Shown: in pieces, positions 53,343 through 64,000 of the stretch
Numbering within the stretch: the stretch's first letter is position 1
Layout of the letters: each line of letters begins with the position of its first letter
Assembly (NCBI GenBank): GCA_029582265.1
Contig: CM055828.1
Coordinates: 868,001 to 932,000 of the forward strand
DNA from: Zoroaster sp. YZ-2022
Lineage: Eukaryota; Echinodermata; Asteroidea; Forcipulatida; Zoroasteridae
Direction of reading: 5' to 3'
Length of the DNA: 64,000 nucleotides
Notes under the pieces: generated by a model
Told to the model about the DNA's origin: nothing
The model's input: only the letters and a program-made list of their open reading frames with translations
Databases searched by the model: none
Position numbers and translations under genes: made by a program

Positions 53343-54044
53343 TCTTTTATAATCTTTGCTATTGTTACTTTAGGTTATTTTATTATATTTAAAGGGCCTG
53401 GGAGCATTTTATTCAAATGGATTTGGTGCTATATACATGTCTTTTATATTTTTATTAATATTTGATTGAAGACAGAATGGTCTGTACACATTTATTGTTA
53501 TTCTATTCTTGTATTTTACAATTTATTGCCACTGGTACACTCAGAACAAGTTTTAAGTTTTATAGGCAGAAGTACATGAGATTTACCAACATGAGATTTA
53601 CAATATTAGTCTTTGTCACACTTCTCCCTTTTGTGATGCAAAGCCAAAAAACCTAATTGAATTAGCTTTAATCCAAGAAAATCTGAACCTGCTCAGCAGT
53701 AGAGTTATGCTGATTGTAAGTTTTTTCCTGGGAAAAGAGCAGCAAGTGTGAAACGAATTTCAAAGGGTTTCCAGTTCGGTTTAACAGAACAATGGCCAAG
53801 TTCCAAACAAGTATGTACAGGATTTTGATTAAGTTGTTTTCGTCATCAAGAGGCAACTTTTTTAATTTTGATATTTTAACCTCAAAAATAAACTCAATTG
53901 TTGGTTGCAAATACATACATATTTTGTCTTGTCATTTATTCGAAAGTACTAAGGTCTTGTAAAATTTTCAGTTCTTGGCATCTTTCTGCCATACCGAATT
54001 TGTAATGTTTTTACCATAGTGTATTGTTGGCAACATAAAACAAG
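53343..54044. other. convergent intergenic region
   Basis: Lies between the THAP frame (plus) and the P2X7-domain gene (minus). Frames at 53462-53656 and 53668-53916 have no known domain. A downstream THAP exon could lie here, but I cannot identify one. Confidence 0.4.
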
Positions 54045-54050
54045 TTTATT
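54045..54050 (-). terminator. candidate polyadenylation signal AATAAA
   Basis: AATAAA on the minus strand about 190 bp past the stop codon of the P2X7-domain gene. It is the closest canonical hexamer I saw. Confidence 0.45.
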
Positions 54051-54238
54051 TCACATTAGTGCTAAATTAATCAACTTCTCCCCCCCCCCCCGAAAAGACA
54101 CAATTTGAAATACACACGTAATTGATTCTGCCATTGATCATGGTTTATGAACGCACAAAATAATTTGTAACTCCCTCCAGATCATTATAACTAGGGAAGA
54201 ATGTTACCAATTTAAAAAATAAAACAAAGCAAATCGGC

Positions 54239-55833
54239 CTAATCCAGTGGTGGATACGAAAATCCTTTGTACTGTCCATCAGGGTTTGGGAACGTCCTGC
54301 GGATTACGTCCATTACACATGATGGCAGTGGCACCCGGTTGAAACGGCCAAGATAACCCCAACACCACCTCACCACTTGCCGATATGCAACATGGCGATA
54401 TTTTCTGTAAAACAAAACAAAAAATCAGACAAAATTATAAACATAAGATTTGTGATTTGCATGGTGGAGTATCGATATTGTTTACGTTAACACCATGTGA
54501 AACTGAAATGCTATAAAACTATAACCATACCAAAAGGCAATCATGATCAAAAGTAAACAATTACATACATGTAATGCATGTACAATAAGATATAGATGCA
54601 CGTGGGTCAACCAAGGTCATATTCAGTTGTGTGCGGTTACTCTGAAGTAAACACCGGTGCTCATTCTGGTCAATCAAAAGTAATCTGCTTGATATGCAGA
54701 TCATTCAAAACTGACATTGCTCTAAAATATTAATTGAAATTGATGGTACATTGGCTTTGTACATTCAGTCAACACTCAAATCACTTACTGGTCAAGCGTT
54801 CCTTCAACTGCATCTCTGCCATAGTATGCTCTGTACTGAAGATACGCTGTTGCAAGCACTCCTGGGTAGAGGCAGATCGCATCAAACCAATCATGGATGG
54901 TAAGGCACTGGTTGGGATCATCCACGTTGATGTCCAGTTGCCGCATCATGTTCTCTGTCTTCTCAACTTCTTTGCAACATATACAGTTTGCGAGCAAAGG
55001 CTGAAGAACACAATGTCCACACGAACACCTATTACAAAAAAAACAAGTTTGGAAAATATAATTTTAGTAACTTTGTCATTGGGGTTGCACTACTTAAAAA
55101 TTGATCTTGAAATACATCCCCCATGAACTGACCAAGGACAGGTACATCACGAAGGAATACATTTTTCCATGGGCAGATCAAACATTTTTATTGTGCAGGG
55201 GGCTACAACCTTTGATTTGAAGGGAAAGACTAAATGTCAATTATGCTTAAAGCATGATGGTAAAAGATCATGATTTTATTTGAATTTTGAGCAGTGATTA
55301 CTTTCCCATCATGTCTTCATAAATACTGGCTAATATTGCCAACAAATCATAAAACGCAAGACATAGTAATTATCCACTGTACATGTATTGTACACATGTA
55401 CATGTACTACTACATTATGTACCTTGGGTCTCCATCATGTTCGTTCATGTTTTTGTCAAGTATAGCCTACAACTATTTTTGTACAGCAGAAACGAATTGA
55501 TCAAACGAAGCATCATTCAGTATTTCATTCATGAATCATTTTGTGGGCTTACCAGTCTGTGTTTAGCCGTCTATCATCAGGATTTGGTTCGTCGTCTTCG
55601 GCCTGACGATCACCGTCACCGGGCTGGTCAACTGCAGGCGCCGCAAGTGGCTCGAACCGGTATGGTTCAGCGCCACGTACTTCGAGTTCTTCGTCATCGT
55701 CTTCGCCTTCTCTCTCGTCTGGGGAGCTCCCCTCATCGCTAGAGCTGACATCACTATCCTCAGAAGTGCCTATATGAAACTCCTCTTCCTCATCTATACT
55801 GTGATCTTCCCAATATTCGCTGCTATCGGACAT
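54239..55833 (-). CDS. three-exon gene for a P2X7 C-terminal (ballast/zinc) domain protein
   Basis: Exon 1 is 55833-55553, exon 2 55028-54789 and exon 3 54404-54239. Borders are ACTG|GTAAGC, TTGTAATAG|G, CCA|GTAAGT and TTTTACAG|A, and all phases agree, giving 228 residues. Residues 1-90 are acidic and serine-rich (SIDEEEEFHIGTSEDS), then comes an EPYRFEP motif and NTDW at 91-94. Exon 2 reads CSCGHC at 95-100, CICCKEVEK from 109, and YPGVLATAYLQYRAYYG. Exon 3 has KYRHVAYRQVVRWCWGYLG, then LPSCV, IRRTFP and DGQYKGFSYPP. This is the zinc-coordinating intracellular domain of vertebrate P2X7 receptors. There is no transmembrane or ATP-binding part, so it is not a channel. Stand-alone versions are numerous in marine invertebrates. 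Function unknown; probably nuclear or cytoplasmic (inference). ATG 55833 was chosen because the acidic N-terminus starts there; an in-frame ATG lies at 55944. Confidence 0.88.
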
Positions 55834-56476
55834 TTTCGCTGTTTTTCGGTCTAGAAGATGTCGCTTGTCCGCTGTTGTTCCGCATTGCATGTATGGTAAA
55901 TGCATACAGTACACACGATCGACTGTTGTGCGTGGGGGTAACAAAGCGTCATGGGTGCTACGTCACACACGAAGTATGAATTATTCATGAGTTGAGGGCT
56001 TTTGGTGAAACTGGGCTTTTCTGGGTCGTAGAACGCCGATCAAATTGATTTTTTTTTGCATGAAGGATCAAGTTTTATTGAATAATAATAATATGTTAGT
56101 AATCATTACACATTTCTCGAACGAAAACAGCAACACAGCACTTATCATTATTCCGTTGTAGTCAATCTTTAACTCTCAATTATTAACCCATCTCAACGTA
56201 AAAGTTAAATGAAAATGTACAAGAGGTTCGCTGTCCATGAATGGTGCACATTTTACTGATAAAGTGCCTACATGCTACCTCGCATGTTCTTAAATCATGC
56301 TTACCTTTAAACATGGATTTGTGGATAAAATAGAAATACACTGTCCAAACCCAAACGATATGGGGAAACTAGGATATAAAGGTATATAAAGGTATAATTA
56401 ATTCTAATATCGAACTTACTTGGTGTAAAGCTGATTGTGGTATAAATTTCCCAACTGACCCCCCCCCCAAAAAAAA
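55834..56476. other. 5' flank of the P2X7-domain gene
   Basis: No TATA box at a usual distance was recognised. A family T word (CTTACTTGGTGTAAAGCTGA near 56420) and a C10 run (56459-56468) precede the minisatellite. Confidence 0.4.
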
Positions 56477-57222
56477 TGACAACCCATCCCTACCTATACA
56501 TCCCAACCCCCCAAACTGACAACCCATCCCTACCTATACATCCCAACCCCCCAAACTGACAACCCATCCCTACCTATACATCCCAACCCCCCAAACTGAC
56601 AACCCATCCCTACCTATACATCCCAACCCCCCAAACTGACAACCCATCCCTACCTATACATCCCAACCCCCCAAACTGACAACCCATCCCTACCTATACA
56701 TCCCAGCCCCCACTGACAACCCATCCCTACCTATACATCCCAACCCCCCAAACTGACAACCCATCCCTACCTATACATCCCAACCCCCCAAACTGACAAC
56801 CCATCCCTACCTATACATCCCAACCCCCCAAACTGACAACCCATCCCTACCTATACATCCCAACCCCCAAACTGACAACCCATCCCTACCTATACATCCC
56901 AACCCCCCAAACTGACAACCCATCCCTACCTATACATCCCAACCCCCCAAACTGACAACCCATCCCTACCTATACATCCCAACCACCAAACTGACAACCC
57001 ATCCCTACCTATACATCCCAACCCCCCAAACTGACAACCCATCCCTACCTATACATCCCAACCCCCCAAACTGACAACCCATCCCTACCTATACATCCCA
57101 ACCCCCCAAACTGACAACCCATCCCTACCTATACATCCCAACCCCCCAAACTGACAACCCATCCCTACCTATACATCCCAACCCCCCAAACTGACAACCC
57201 ATCCCTACCTATACATCCCAAC
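56477..57222. repeat. 40-bp minisatellite, about 18.6 near-identical copies
   Basis: The unit is AACTGACAACCCATCCCTAC then CTATACATCCCAACCCCCCA. Nearly all copies are identical. Three copies are shorter (a 36-bp unit near 56705, and 39-bp units near 56865 and 56985). On the minus strand each unit carries four runs of at least three G. The array starts about 640 bp upstream of the P2X7-domain gene's ATG. Confidence 0.97.
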
Positions 57223-58227
57223 ATTTTGTTAGTAAATACAGTAAGTTTGAACATTTGTTTTAATTCTTTTTTATTTCAAGTTTTGTGTTATACAATATTG
57301 GAGATTCAAATGGGCACGAAGAAAATTGTTACAATTAGGCCTGAATAGGCTAATCAGTGTGCTCTGAGTAGCTTTTGTTTAGTGGGCGATAATTATTGGG
57401 GCAGTGCGATTACCGCCCCCCCCCCCCCATCATAAATATTGGAGGGGACTTGTTCCCCCCCCCACCCAGATCACAGCCCACGGGTACAACGTCCGTCTGG
57501 CAGTCATCAAATGTGATTTAAATTATAGCGATTTATTGATACGATTGGAGGGGAGGGAAAGGTAGGGATTAGGTCTCATGGCCCCCGTACCTCCACACAA
57601 CTGATCCTTATCCCCCGACTGACAACACCCCCGAACAATAAATGCCATAGGGATTAGATCTCATGACCTCCCGACCTCCACACAACTGACCCCTATCCCC
57701 CAACTCACAACACCCCCGAACAATAAATGCCAGCATTTAATTGTTATAATAAATAAATAAGTTTGAATATTTGTTTTTATTTTATTTTTGAATTCACGTT
57801 TTGCACTATATAAATATATCTAACATTTCTTTCACAAACATGTAGCTGATATGACCAGGAAGTTCAAGTTCACGCAGGAAAACTTAACCATTTTGCGACA
57901 AAAACTTGGAATGATAGCGAAATTGCAACTGTAATATGTAAAATGTAAAAACATTTATTCCGCAAAAAAAACCTTTCAGCCAAATTGATTGTACTTCCTG
58001 TAATTACATATTCCCCACCAAAAGTCGTATAAACCATGAACGACAATTTCCAAAATTACTTCAAAATAAAGATCAGCTCCTGGTATTACACATCACCCAA
58101 AGCTCAAGACACCACAAAACAGATAGAGGTCAAACAATTATTCATAATGTATATACCTCGCCATAACCATTCACAACCCGAACACCTCGTGTTAGTTAAA
58201 ACAAACACCTTTATATCTAGTAATAAT
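57223..58227. other. no gene; C runs and an 85-bp duplication
   Basis: C-runs at 57415-57428 and about 57456. A direct duplication at 57564-57733 (85-bp offset) contains GGGATTAG(G/A)TCTCATG, CCTCCACACAACTGA and CACCCCCGAACAATAAATGC. Confidence 0.7.
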
Positions 58228-58290
58228 TCTAATATCGAACTTACTACGGTGTAAAGCTGCTGGTGGTATCAAATTTTCAATGTTAGAATT
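58228..58290. repeat. dispersed family T copy
   Basis: TTCTAATATCGAACTTACTA and GTGTAAAGCTGCTGGTGGTA match 56398-56445 and, more loosely, 26130-26239. Confidence 0.65.
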
Positions 58291-58313
58291 AAGACGAAAC
58301 AACCTGAATAATT

Positions 58314-58505
58314 GATGTAGGATTTGAGGCTTTGCATGGTGGAGCTAGATGTTTTTGAGTTCTTTCGGGTACACCACGTAATGATCTCTTTTTGGAAAAA
58401 GTGATGGTTCTGAGAAGAGCTGGTTGGTTTGCTCTTCTCAGAACCATCACTTTTTCGAAAAAGAGATCATTACATGGTGTACCCGAAAGAACTCAATAAC
58501 AAAAT
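58314..58505. mobile_element. long hairpin element flanked by 11-bp direct repeats
   Basis: CTGAATAATTG at 58303-58313 and 58506-58516 brackets the segment. Inside, a 70-bp arm (58351-58420; GAGTTCTTTCGGGTACACCA, TGATGGTTCTGAGAAGAGC) pairs almost perfectly with 58431-58500 around the loop TGGTTGGTTT. It could be a MITE with target duplication or a transcribed precursor hairpin. Confidence 0.82.
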
Positions 58506-58516
58506 CTGAATAATTG

Positions 58517-60120
58517 TTCACTATTTTTTTTAATGTATCAATGTAACTGTCACAGGTTGTTTGTTTTATCTTGATTCAAACATTGTAAGCATATTGACGA
58601 AGTTTTGTATTATTAATGTTATACTTTCCCTTTAAGAGTAGGACATATGTGGGATAGAGCTTAAATGATTATAGATCAGTCACATACAAATTTATCTTAT
58701 GACCTATATTTACCACCTTCCCTGTCTCATCATATGTCTGTTTATACATGTAGTGTCCATTTATGGGTAAAGTAGATGCGTTTTCGTACAGTACAACGTA
58801 ATGCATAAAAAGCACGATTTTTGTTAGCATTTTGGTATCTATTACAGAATGATTGAGAAAGGGCCACAAAAACCTGCCTCGAGAATGAGAGACTCAGTCA
58901 CAAGAACCCTTCACTTTCCAAATTTCCATTAACTGGCCGTGAGTTTGAAATCCAATCGTGCAGTTACTAGGGCAACACCCGCATCACGAGGTCTATTTTT
59001 GTGGGTATTATTAGCAAGGGAGACACAAATATCGGCAAATTAAAAGAGATGCGGAATTGCTGTCAACTATTAATGAAAGTGCATGCGAATCTATGTGCAC
59101 TGCGATAATTAGAAAAGAATCAAGACGGTTATACAACCATCATGGCAAGGCCCCTAAGCCCTTGTTCACAGCCTATGGTGCCATAATTTAGTTGCTGATA
59201 CTAAGTACGCAAAATACATGTACTTAAAGAAAGCATTTCATGGAACATTACTTTCATAATTGGTGTTGATTAGTACTTATTCCACTTGTTGATCCAAGAG
59301 CAAAGGGGGGGCAAAGAGGGCAAGTGTCCTCTTATAATCATGCTTTTAAATTTGCCACACCCGTGCACCTATTTTTTGTGCCCGTTTTTTGTTTGCTATG
59401 TGCCTCCCCACCCCCTTTCAGGCACCCTTTATCCGGCACCCTTGTTTTTCGGGCCTATACAACAATTACTTATTCATTATCATGCGTATGACTTCTCCAG
59501 ATAGTATCAAGTATAAGACAGCCTATATATAGGCCTACTTGAATACAGATTATTTTTGTAGCAGGCATCTTCCCTGAAAGAATACAGACCAAAAAATAAT
59601 AAAACTGCTGTTCAATGTGCAAAGAAATACTTAAAAGCTTCAGTGATTTTTTATGATCTAGCCTGTATTCATGTTTTTGCAGTGATAAACTGGCAATACA
59701 AAGCTGAAAATTGTATTTCAATATTTGTGTACTCAATAATTCGGATTAATAAAAGCCAGTATTAACAACTCATGACTTAAATTAAGTGTAATTTAAATAA
59801 CTTAAATTACTCAAATTAAGTGTAATTTGGTATGACCGATGGCAAATGATATACTTGGGCAGAAACAAAGATTTAAAACAAAATATACATATTCAAACAA
59901 AATATTTCCGTGAATTTTCCCGTTTCGGCCTATACGGTAACTTCTGGCCATTTAATCTTCATGTTTCCTCCTCAATCTTTGCCTTCTTCACTTTTCTAAG
60001 AATTGTGTATATATATTTTTTTTGTCATTTGCGAGTTTTATATTTGTTAATGTTTTTGATATGTAAATAGTGGTGAGAGATACAATAATATTTGTAAGTA
60101 TCTAAATATGTTAGGCCTTA
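58517..60120. other. no recognisable gene
   Basis: AT-rich with short frames only. A small direct repeat AAATTAAGTGTAATTT occurs near 59780-59830. Confidence 0.45.
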
Positions 60121-60275
60121 ATAGGACGATCAGAGCATACTGATCGAAACGTCGAGTTGTAACCTCCAGTTCTTTTCAGAACTAATTATTACTACTCAAT
60201 AGGGAATTTCACATGTTGTCACCGCAATTATACATACGTATCCTCTTCACCATGCAAAGCTACAAGTTTTGGCCT
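60121..60275 (+). mobile_element. family P1 repeat end, longest single copy
   Basis: GGACGATCAGAGCATACTGA is followed by TCGAAACGTCGAGTTG, AGTTCTTTTCAGAACT, TTTCACATG, GTCACCGCAATTA and CACCATGCAAAGCTACAAGT. GATCAG/CTGATC forms a stem whose closing is followed by GAAAC, as in hammerhead-like ends of Penelope-like elements. The upstream CTGANGA core is not present here. Confidence 0.7.
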
Positions 60276-62663
60276 TAATAGGAGTTTGGTTGATTTGCTT
60301 TCGTGGAATTAGTAGGGCTTGCGATTACATATAATTATGAACATTGACAGATAACATGTGTTGAAAAAACATTTCATAGCTTTTTATTTACTACCTTCAA
60401 TTAACAAAAATCCGTTAACTTTTTCAGCAAGGCCCAGAAAATAATTTTCACATGGCCTTTTCATGCATTTAGTCACAAACACGCTGTACATGCATCTATC
60501 TGCTATAATATTCATAAGCGTCTTATCTTGTGTAATTTACATTTGAGTCAGAAAAGAGGCGTATAATTATAGGCCTATTATTATTTAGACTGACATGCTT
60601 AAGAGATAATTTGTATACACGATAAAACTCTTGTTATCACTATTGAGATCACTGCTCAGTCTATGATGGCAAGATAGTTTCAAAATGCAAATAATGGCAC
60701 ATATGTATTTATACTTTCCATCATACGACGTATCGTGGTGTCATAAACATTATGTTGTTTAGCTAAGTTGGGATAATATCCCCACAGAAAGGTCGTTCTC
60801 TCAGGTTTAAACCCAACATTCTAAGAAAAATATGGTCCTGTTTCCCCCAATTCCCCTAACTGACGATATTCCTAGCCACACCACTAGTCATTAATATGTA
60901 TATTATTTGCACGGATGATTAAAGTGATTAGAGAGGAAGGAGAAAAGCCCTGTTCTCCTCACGGCGTTTGATTTAATTTGAAGTCGTTTTATAAATCCAA
61001 TTATTGGATATACTAGTGTATGGGAAGTTTATTTAAATTTTCAGTCGCTATCCCTTCTATATGCTCTATCAGGGATCAATATTATGATACAAAAAATAAA
61101 TGAGATCATTAAAACCACCCTTAGGCTAAAAAGAGATAATATTGGTTTAAATTGGTTTTGACTATAGGTTACGGAGTCACAGATACTGCCACAGAAAGTT
61201 CTGAAACCTGTTTACCGGACATTTACTTACTATTTTTTAAAGAAATCGTAATATTTTCCCATGGGGAATACGAAAACCCGGTATATTAAACTGCTTGTTT
61301 TGATTATATACAATAAGGTGCAAACTGATGGAATAAACATGCTTGGACAACGGTACTGTGTCTGATTAAGTTGCAGAGCGGTACTTTGCCGTAACAAAAA
61401 AATCCATAAGGTTTTTATTTCACTGATGGTGGATGCTCCTATGAATAATATACCTAGATTCAAACGGCGATCAAGCCACGTGGATCACCCTTATATTCAC
61501 AGTGCTGTGATTGGTTATCTGTTTTAAATGCATGAAATTTTGCATTTTGTTGAATTTAGTTGGTTTTAATCTTCTGTCAGGGAAAACAAATAGTAAATGA
61601 AGCCAATGTCAAAGACGTAAAGTGCAGTCAAAATTATGATATGGTTAGTAACACTGTCTTAAAGCAAGGCTAATAATGGGATACATTATAGTGTATATTG
61701 TAGCCCAGTATAAATGTATCTTACTTTGGACTACTTGACTGTGTAACCCATAATTTTCTATACTATGAATGACCTAATGACCATGTAACGCAATTATCAT
61801 ATACATGTCTTTCAGAAAATGGATGCATGAATTGTACTACGAAGGAGAAATGGGTTAACGTACATTAAACAGCATACAGCTAAAGGCCTTCGTATAATGC
61901 ACAGCAATTATAGGCTTATCTCAATTTGAGAATGTTGGTTTTATGCATTCCCATGTGTTTTTCTTTAGTTTATCAATATGTTCCATTTTGTTGTATTAAC
62001 AATTATCTCTCTCTAGAAAAATATGTTATCTGTATAATTGTTGAAATAACTGTACAATGACTGCCTTGAGTATTATGGGAAAATGTGAAACTTGAAAGAT
62101 TAGCCTACTGGTTGTAATTGTTCAATCTGCATCAGTCATTTCACAAATTGAATCATCATTCATTGTATTACCTATAATGTGAAACAAGAGAGGCATATGT
62201 AGATTATACTTGGGGTGTGATGCATTTCTGAAGGTTTAATTTCCAGGTTGTTCACGGTATACATAGGCCTATACCTTTTGCGTGAGCACATGCAATTAAC
62301 TAAAGGCGTATCCCAACATTGGGACATTGATTAATTAGTTATATGTGTGAGTTTTAAAAATATGATTAGTACTGGGTGATGTGTGTATGAATGTTGCAAC
62401 CAAACAGCGGCAATAACATCACCATCAATAAAAACAACAGACGGGTTTCCCATTAGGCTATTGGGGCAACCTAAATACGGATGCCCTGTGCTAAATAAGG
62501 AAATCTAAGATCCTCAGCATATGCTGAAATATCGTGAAGAGTCCTAAGGCATGAAACAAAGACGCTGTATTACATTCAAGGGAATTGACGTTTCAGCTCA
62601 CGGTACATAATTTACATCTCCTGGAGTAAATGAGATGTTTAATTTTCTGTACGTAAGAAAACT
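60276..62663. other. no recognisable gene
   Basis: I looked here for the short first exon expected upstream of the ELK exon and could not identify it. TAGGCCTA palindromes occur near 60571 and 62265. Confidence 0.45.
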
Positions 62664-62705
62664 CACATGTGATAGGGACTGCATATGCAGTCCCCATCAC
62701 CTGTG
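62664..62705. repeat. 42-bp hairpin with perfect 20-bp palindrome core
   Basis: GGGACTGCATATGCAGTCCC is exactly self-complementary and is extended by CACATGTGATA on the left and CATCACCTGTG on the right. Confidence 0.88.
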
Positions 62706-63342
62706 AAGGCGCATCTACGTTCACATAATTTCTAGGTTTAAAATCCTCCGTCTTTGTGGTCGTGGGTTAGAACGAATACTAACAAAACCAGACGTCCTTG
62801 CCACAATCTATTTTCATCAGAAGCTGATAATTATGTGTCTACATTTAAGATGAGGTCCTTTCTAAACGACAACAGCGAGCTTTCCCTCTATATCAATACA
62901 AAACCAATAGGCCTACATTATAGCAACCAGTGGCCAGATACAGTAGTTTTAAAATGTTGTGGTTAATTGTATGTTTGCTTGTATTCATTTATTGTACGGG
63001 ACAGAGTATATAAACAAGTAAATGTGAACCCTTTTAGGGGCTGATCATAATTGTGTCATGTTATTGATCATTATTAAATGCAATTTAAATGTGAAAAAAC
63101 ACTGGAAAACCAGTTATTGAGCAAACCTACCTGAATTTCGCATCAAATGTGACATGTATATGGGCCATCCCTGCCTTCATGTGTGTAGAATTTCCAAAAT
63201 ATAGCCTATGTAAAAACACAAAATAAATTGATATAATCATACAGAGACTCCGTTCCTTGTTACCAAAAATATAACAAAAGTGATCAAATTCAAACTGAAA
63301 ACAATATAACCTTTAGAATATATGATATGATGAGCCTTTAGC
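62706..63342. other. no recognisable feature
   Basis: One short motif-free frame (62754-62966) and a TAGGCCTA word near 62910. Confidence 0.45.
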
Positions 63343-63606
63343 ATAATGATACATACATTATATGTATCATAATGATACATACATTATATGTATCATAATG
63401 ATACATACATTATATGTATCATAATGATACATACATTATATGTATCATAATGATACATACATTATATGTATCATAATGATACATACATTATATGTATCAT
63501 AATGATACATACATTATATGTATCATAATGATACATACATTATATGTATCATAATGATACATACATTATATGTATCATAATGATACATACATTATATGTA
63601 TCATAA
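63343..63606. repeat. 26-bp self-complementary tandem repeat, about 10 copies
   Basis: The unit is ATGATACATA, CATTA, TATGTATCAT plus A. The two 10-mers are exact reverse complements, so every unit is an inverted repeat and the whole array can fold on itself in many registers. All copies look identical. It ends about 300 bp before the ELK exon, in its presumed first intron. Confidence 0.95.
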
Positions 63607-63909
63607 TCTTAATAAATGCACTATAATGTATAATGTATTCATGTTCCGCTTGCAATTTCCACTTATTTTTTCAGAAATAAAATTGCCCTGGGGAACAATT
63701 TGTTGTCAATGGTTACAAAATAATCTGATAATCCCAACTGTGCCATGAAATATTCCCTGTGATGAATCAAAATAGTCCTTAAATGCTGACAGGGGTCGAT
63801 GTCAATTATACTATCCTGATTGGGAGATACTTTTATCCTGACTGGAACCCTGACTAAGGCTCGGAAGATTTATGTAAAACAAACTGTTTTTATTTCGTTA
63901 TTTCTACAG

Positions 63910-64000
63910 ACAGTAATTTTGTCCTGGGCAATGCACAAGTTCCTAATAGCTACCCTATCGTTTACTGTTCTGATGGATTCTGTGAGCTTACTGGATTCTC
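63910..64000 (+). CDS. ELK-type potassium channel (KCNH3/4/8 family), PAS-domain exon, partial
   Basis: A pyrimidine-rich tract ending TTATTTCTACAG (63898-63909) is a good acceptor. The exon then reads, after two bases of a split codon, [20 protein letters not shown] followed by [10 protein letters not shown], and runs off the window. This is the start of the PAS (eag) domain of the EAG superfamily of voltage-gated potassium channels. The NFVL(A/G)NAQV...[14 protein letters not shown] wording fits the ELK subfamily better than EAG (VVYSNDGFC) or ERG (VIYCNDGFCE). In vertebrate ELK genes the first exon encodes only about 25 residues, and this second exon starts at the equivalent place. The PAS domain sits in the cytosol and tunes channel gating. 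The channel pore lies beyond the window. Confidence 0.88.

Noticed and set aside
54734..55126. 130-codon plus-strand frame
   Set aside because: It is the antisense of exon 2 and its flanks in the same gene.
55383..55742. 119-codon plus-strand frame rich in arginine and histidine
   Set aside because: It is the antisense of exon 1 of the P2X7-domain gene, which has consistent splice sites on the minus strand.
60121..60160. Complete hammerhead ribozyme
   Set aside because: The stem and GAAAC are present, but the upstream CTGANGA core is missing in this copy; kept only as an inference for the family.

Overview
This looks like a stretch of AT-rich animal nuclear DNA, probably from a marine invertebrate deuterostome such as an echinoderm or hemichordate. 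The evidence is spliced exons with GT/AG borders, tRNA-derived SINEs, Tc1-type and other inverted-repeat transposons, non-LTR retrotransposon remnants, many satellites, and an over-represented 8-base palindrome TAGGCCTA. The species assignment is inference. There is no bacterial-style gene density, and most open frames are chance or lie in tandem repeats.

Three protein-coding signals are convincing. (1) 54239-55833, minus strand: an apparently complete three-exon gene for a 228-residue protein with the cysteine-rich zinc-binding domain found at the cytoplasmic C-terminus of vertebrate P2X7 receptors, without any channel part. (2) 63910-64000, plus strand: the start of an exon encoding the PAS (eag) domain of an ELK-type (KCNH3/4/8) voltage-gated potassium channel, running off the window. 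(3) 53124-53342, plus strand: the N-terminal half of a THAP zinc finger, convergent with gene 1 and lacking its second half in the visible frame. A fourth locus, 17353-20150 on the minus strand, is a frameshifted member of a multicopy invertebrate family (hallmark FPRMESHYCRA) with an N-terminal Cys/His module and a 20-22-residue tandem repeat.

Layout: 1-9 kb has a SINE, a 33-bp minisatellite, a Tc1 fold-back element, inverted-repeat elements and several short tandem arrays. 9-17 kb has hairpin repeats, a segmental duplication with a 6-bp microsatellite, a second SINE, a 504-bp tandem duplication and a 98-bp duplication. 17-20 kb is the decayed multicopy gene. 21-33.6 kb has hairpins, a non-LTR retrotransposon remnant with a 36-bp insertion flanked by a 10-bp duplication, and several MITEs. 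34-46.6 kb is mostly featureless to the eye. 46.6-47 kb has a TA microsatellite and a tRNA-like gene. 47.6-51.9 kb is a satellite of 48/46-bp units with higher-order structure. 53-56 kb carries the THAP fragment and the P2X7-domain gene, followed by a G-rich-strand 40-bp minisatellite (56.5-57.2 kb). 58-63.6 kb has long hairpins and a 26-bp self-complementary array just upstream of the ELK exon.

I see no operon-like or pathway relationship among the genes. The region behaves as gene-poor intergenic or intronic DNA shaped by transposons and tandem amplification.
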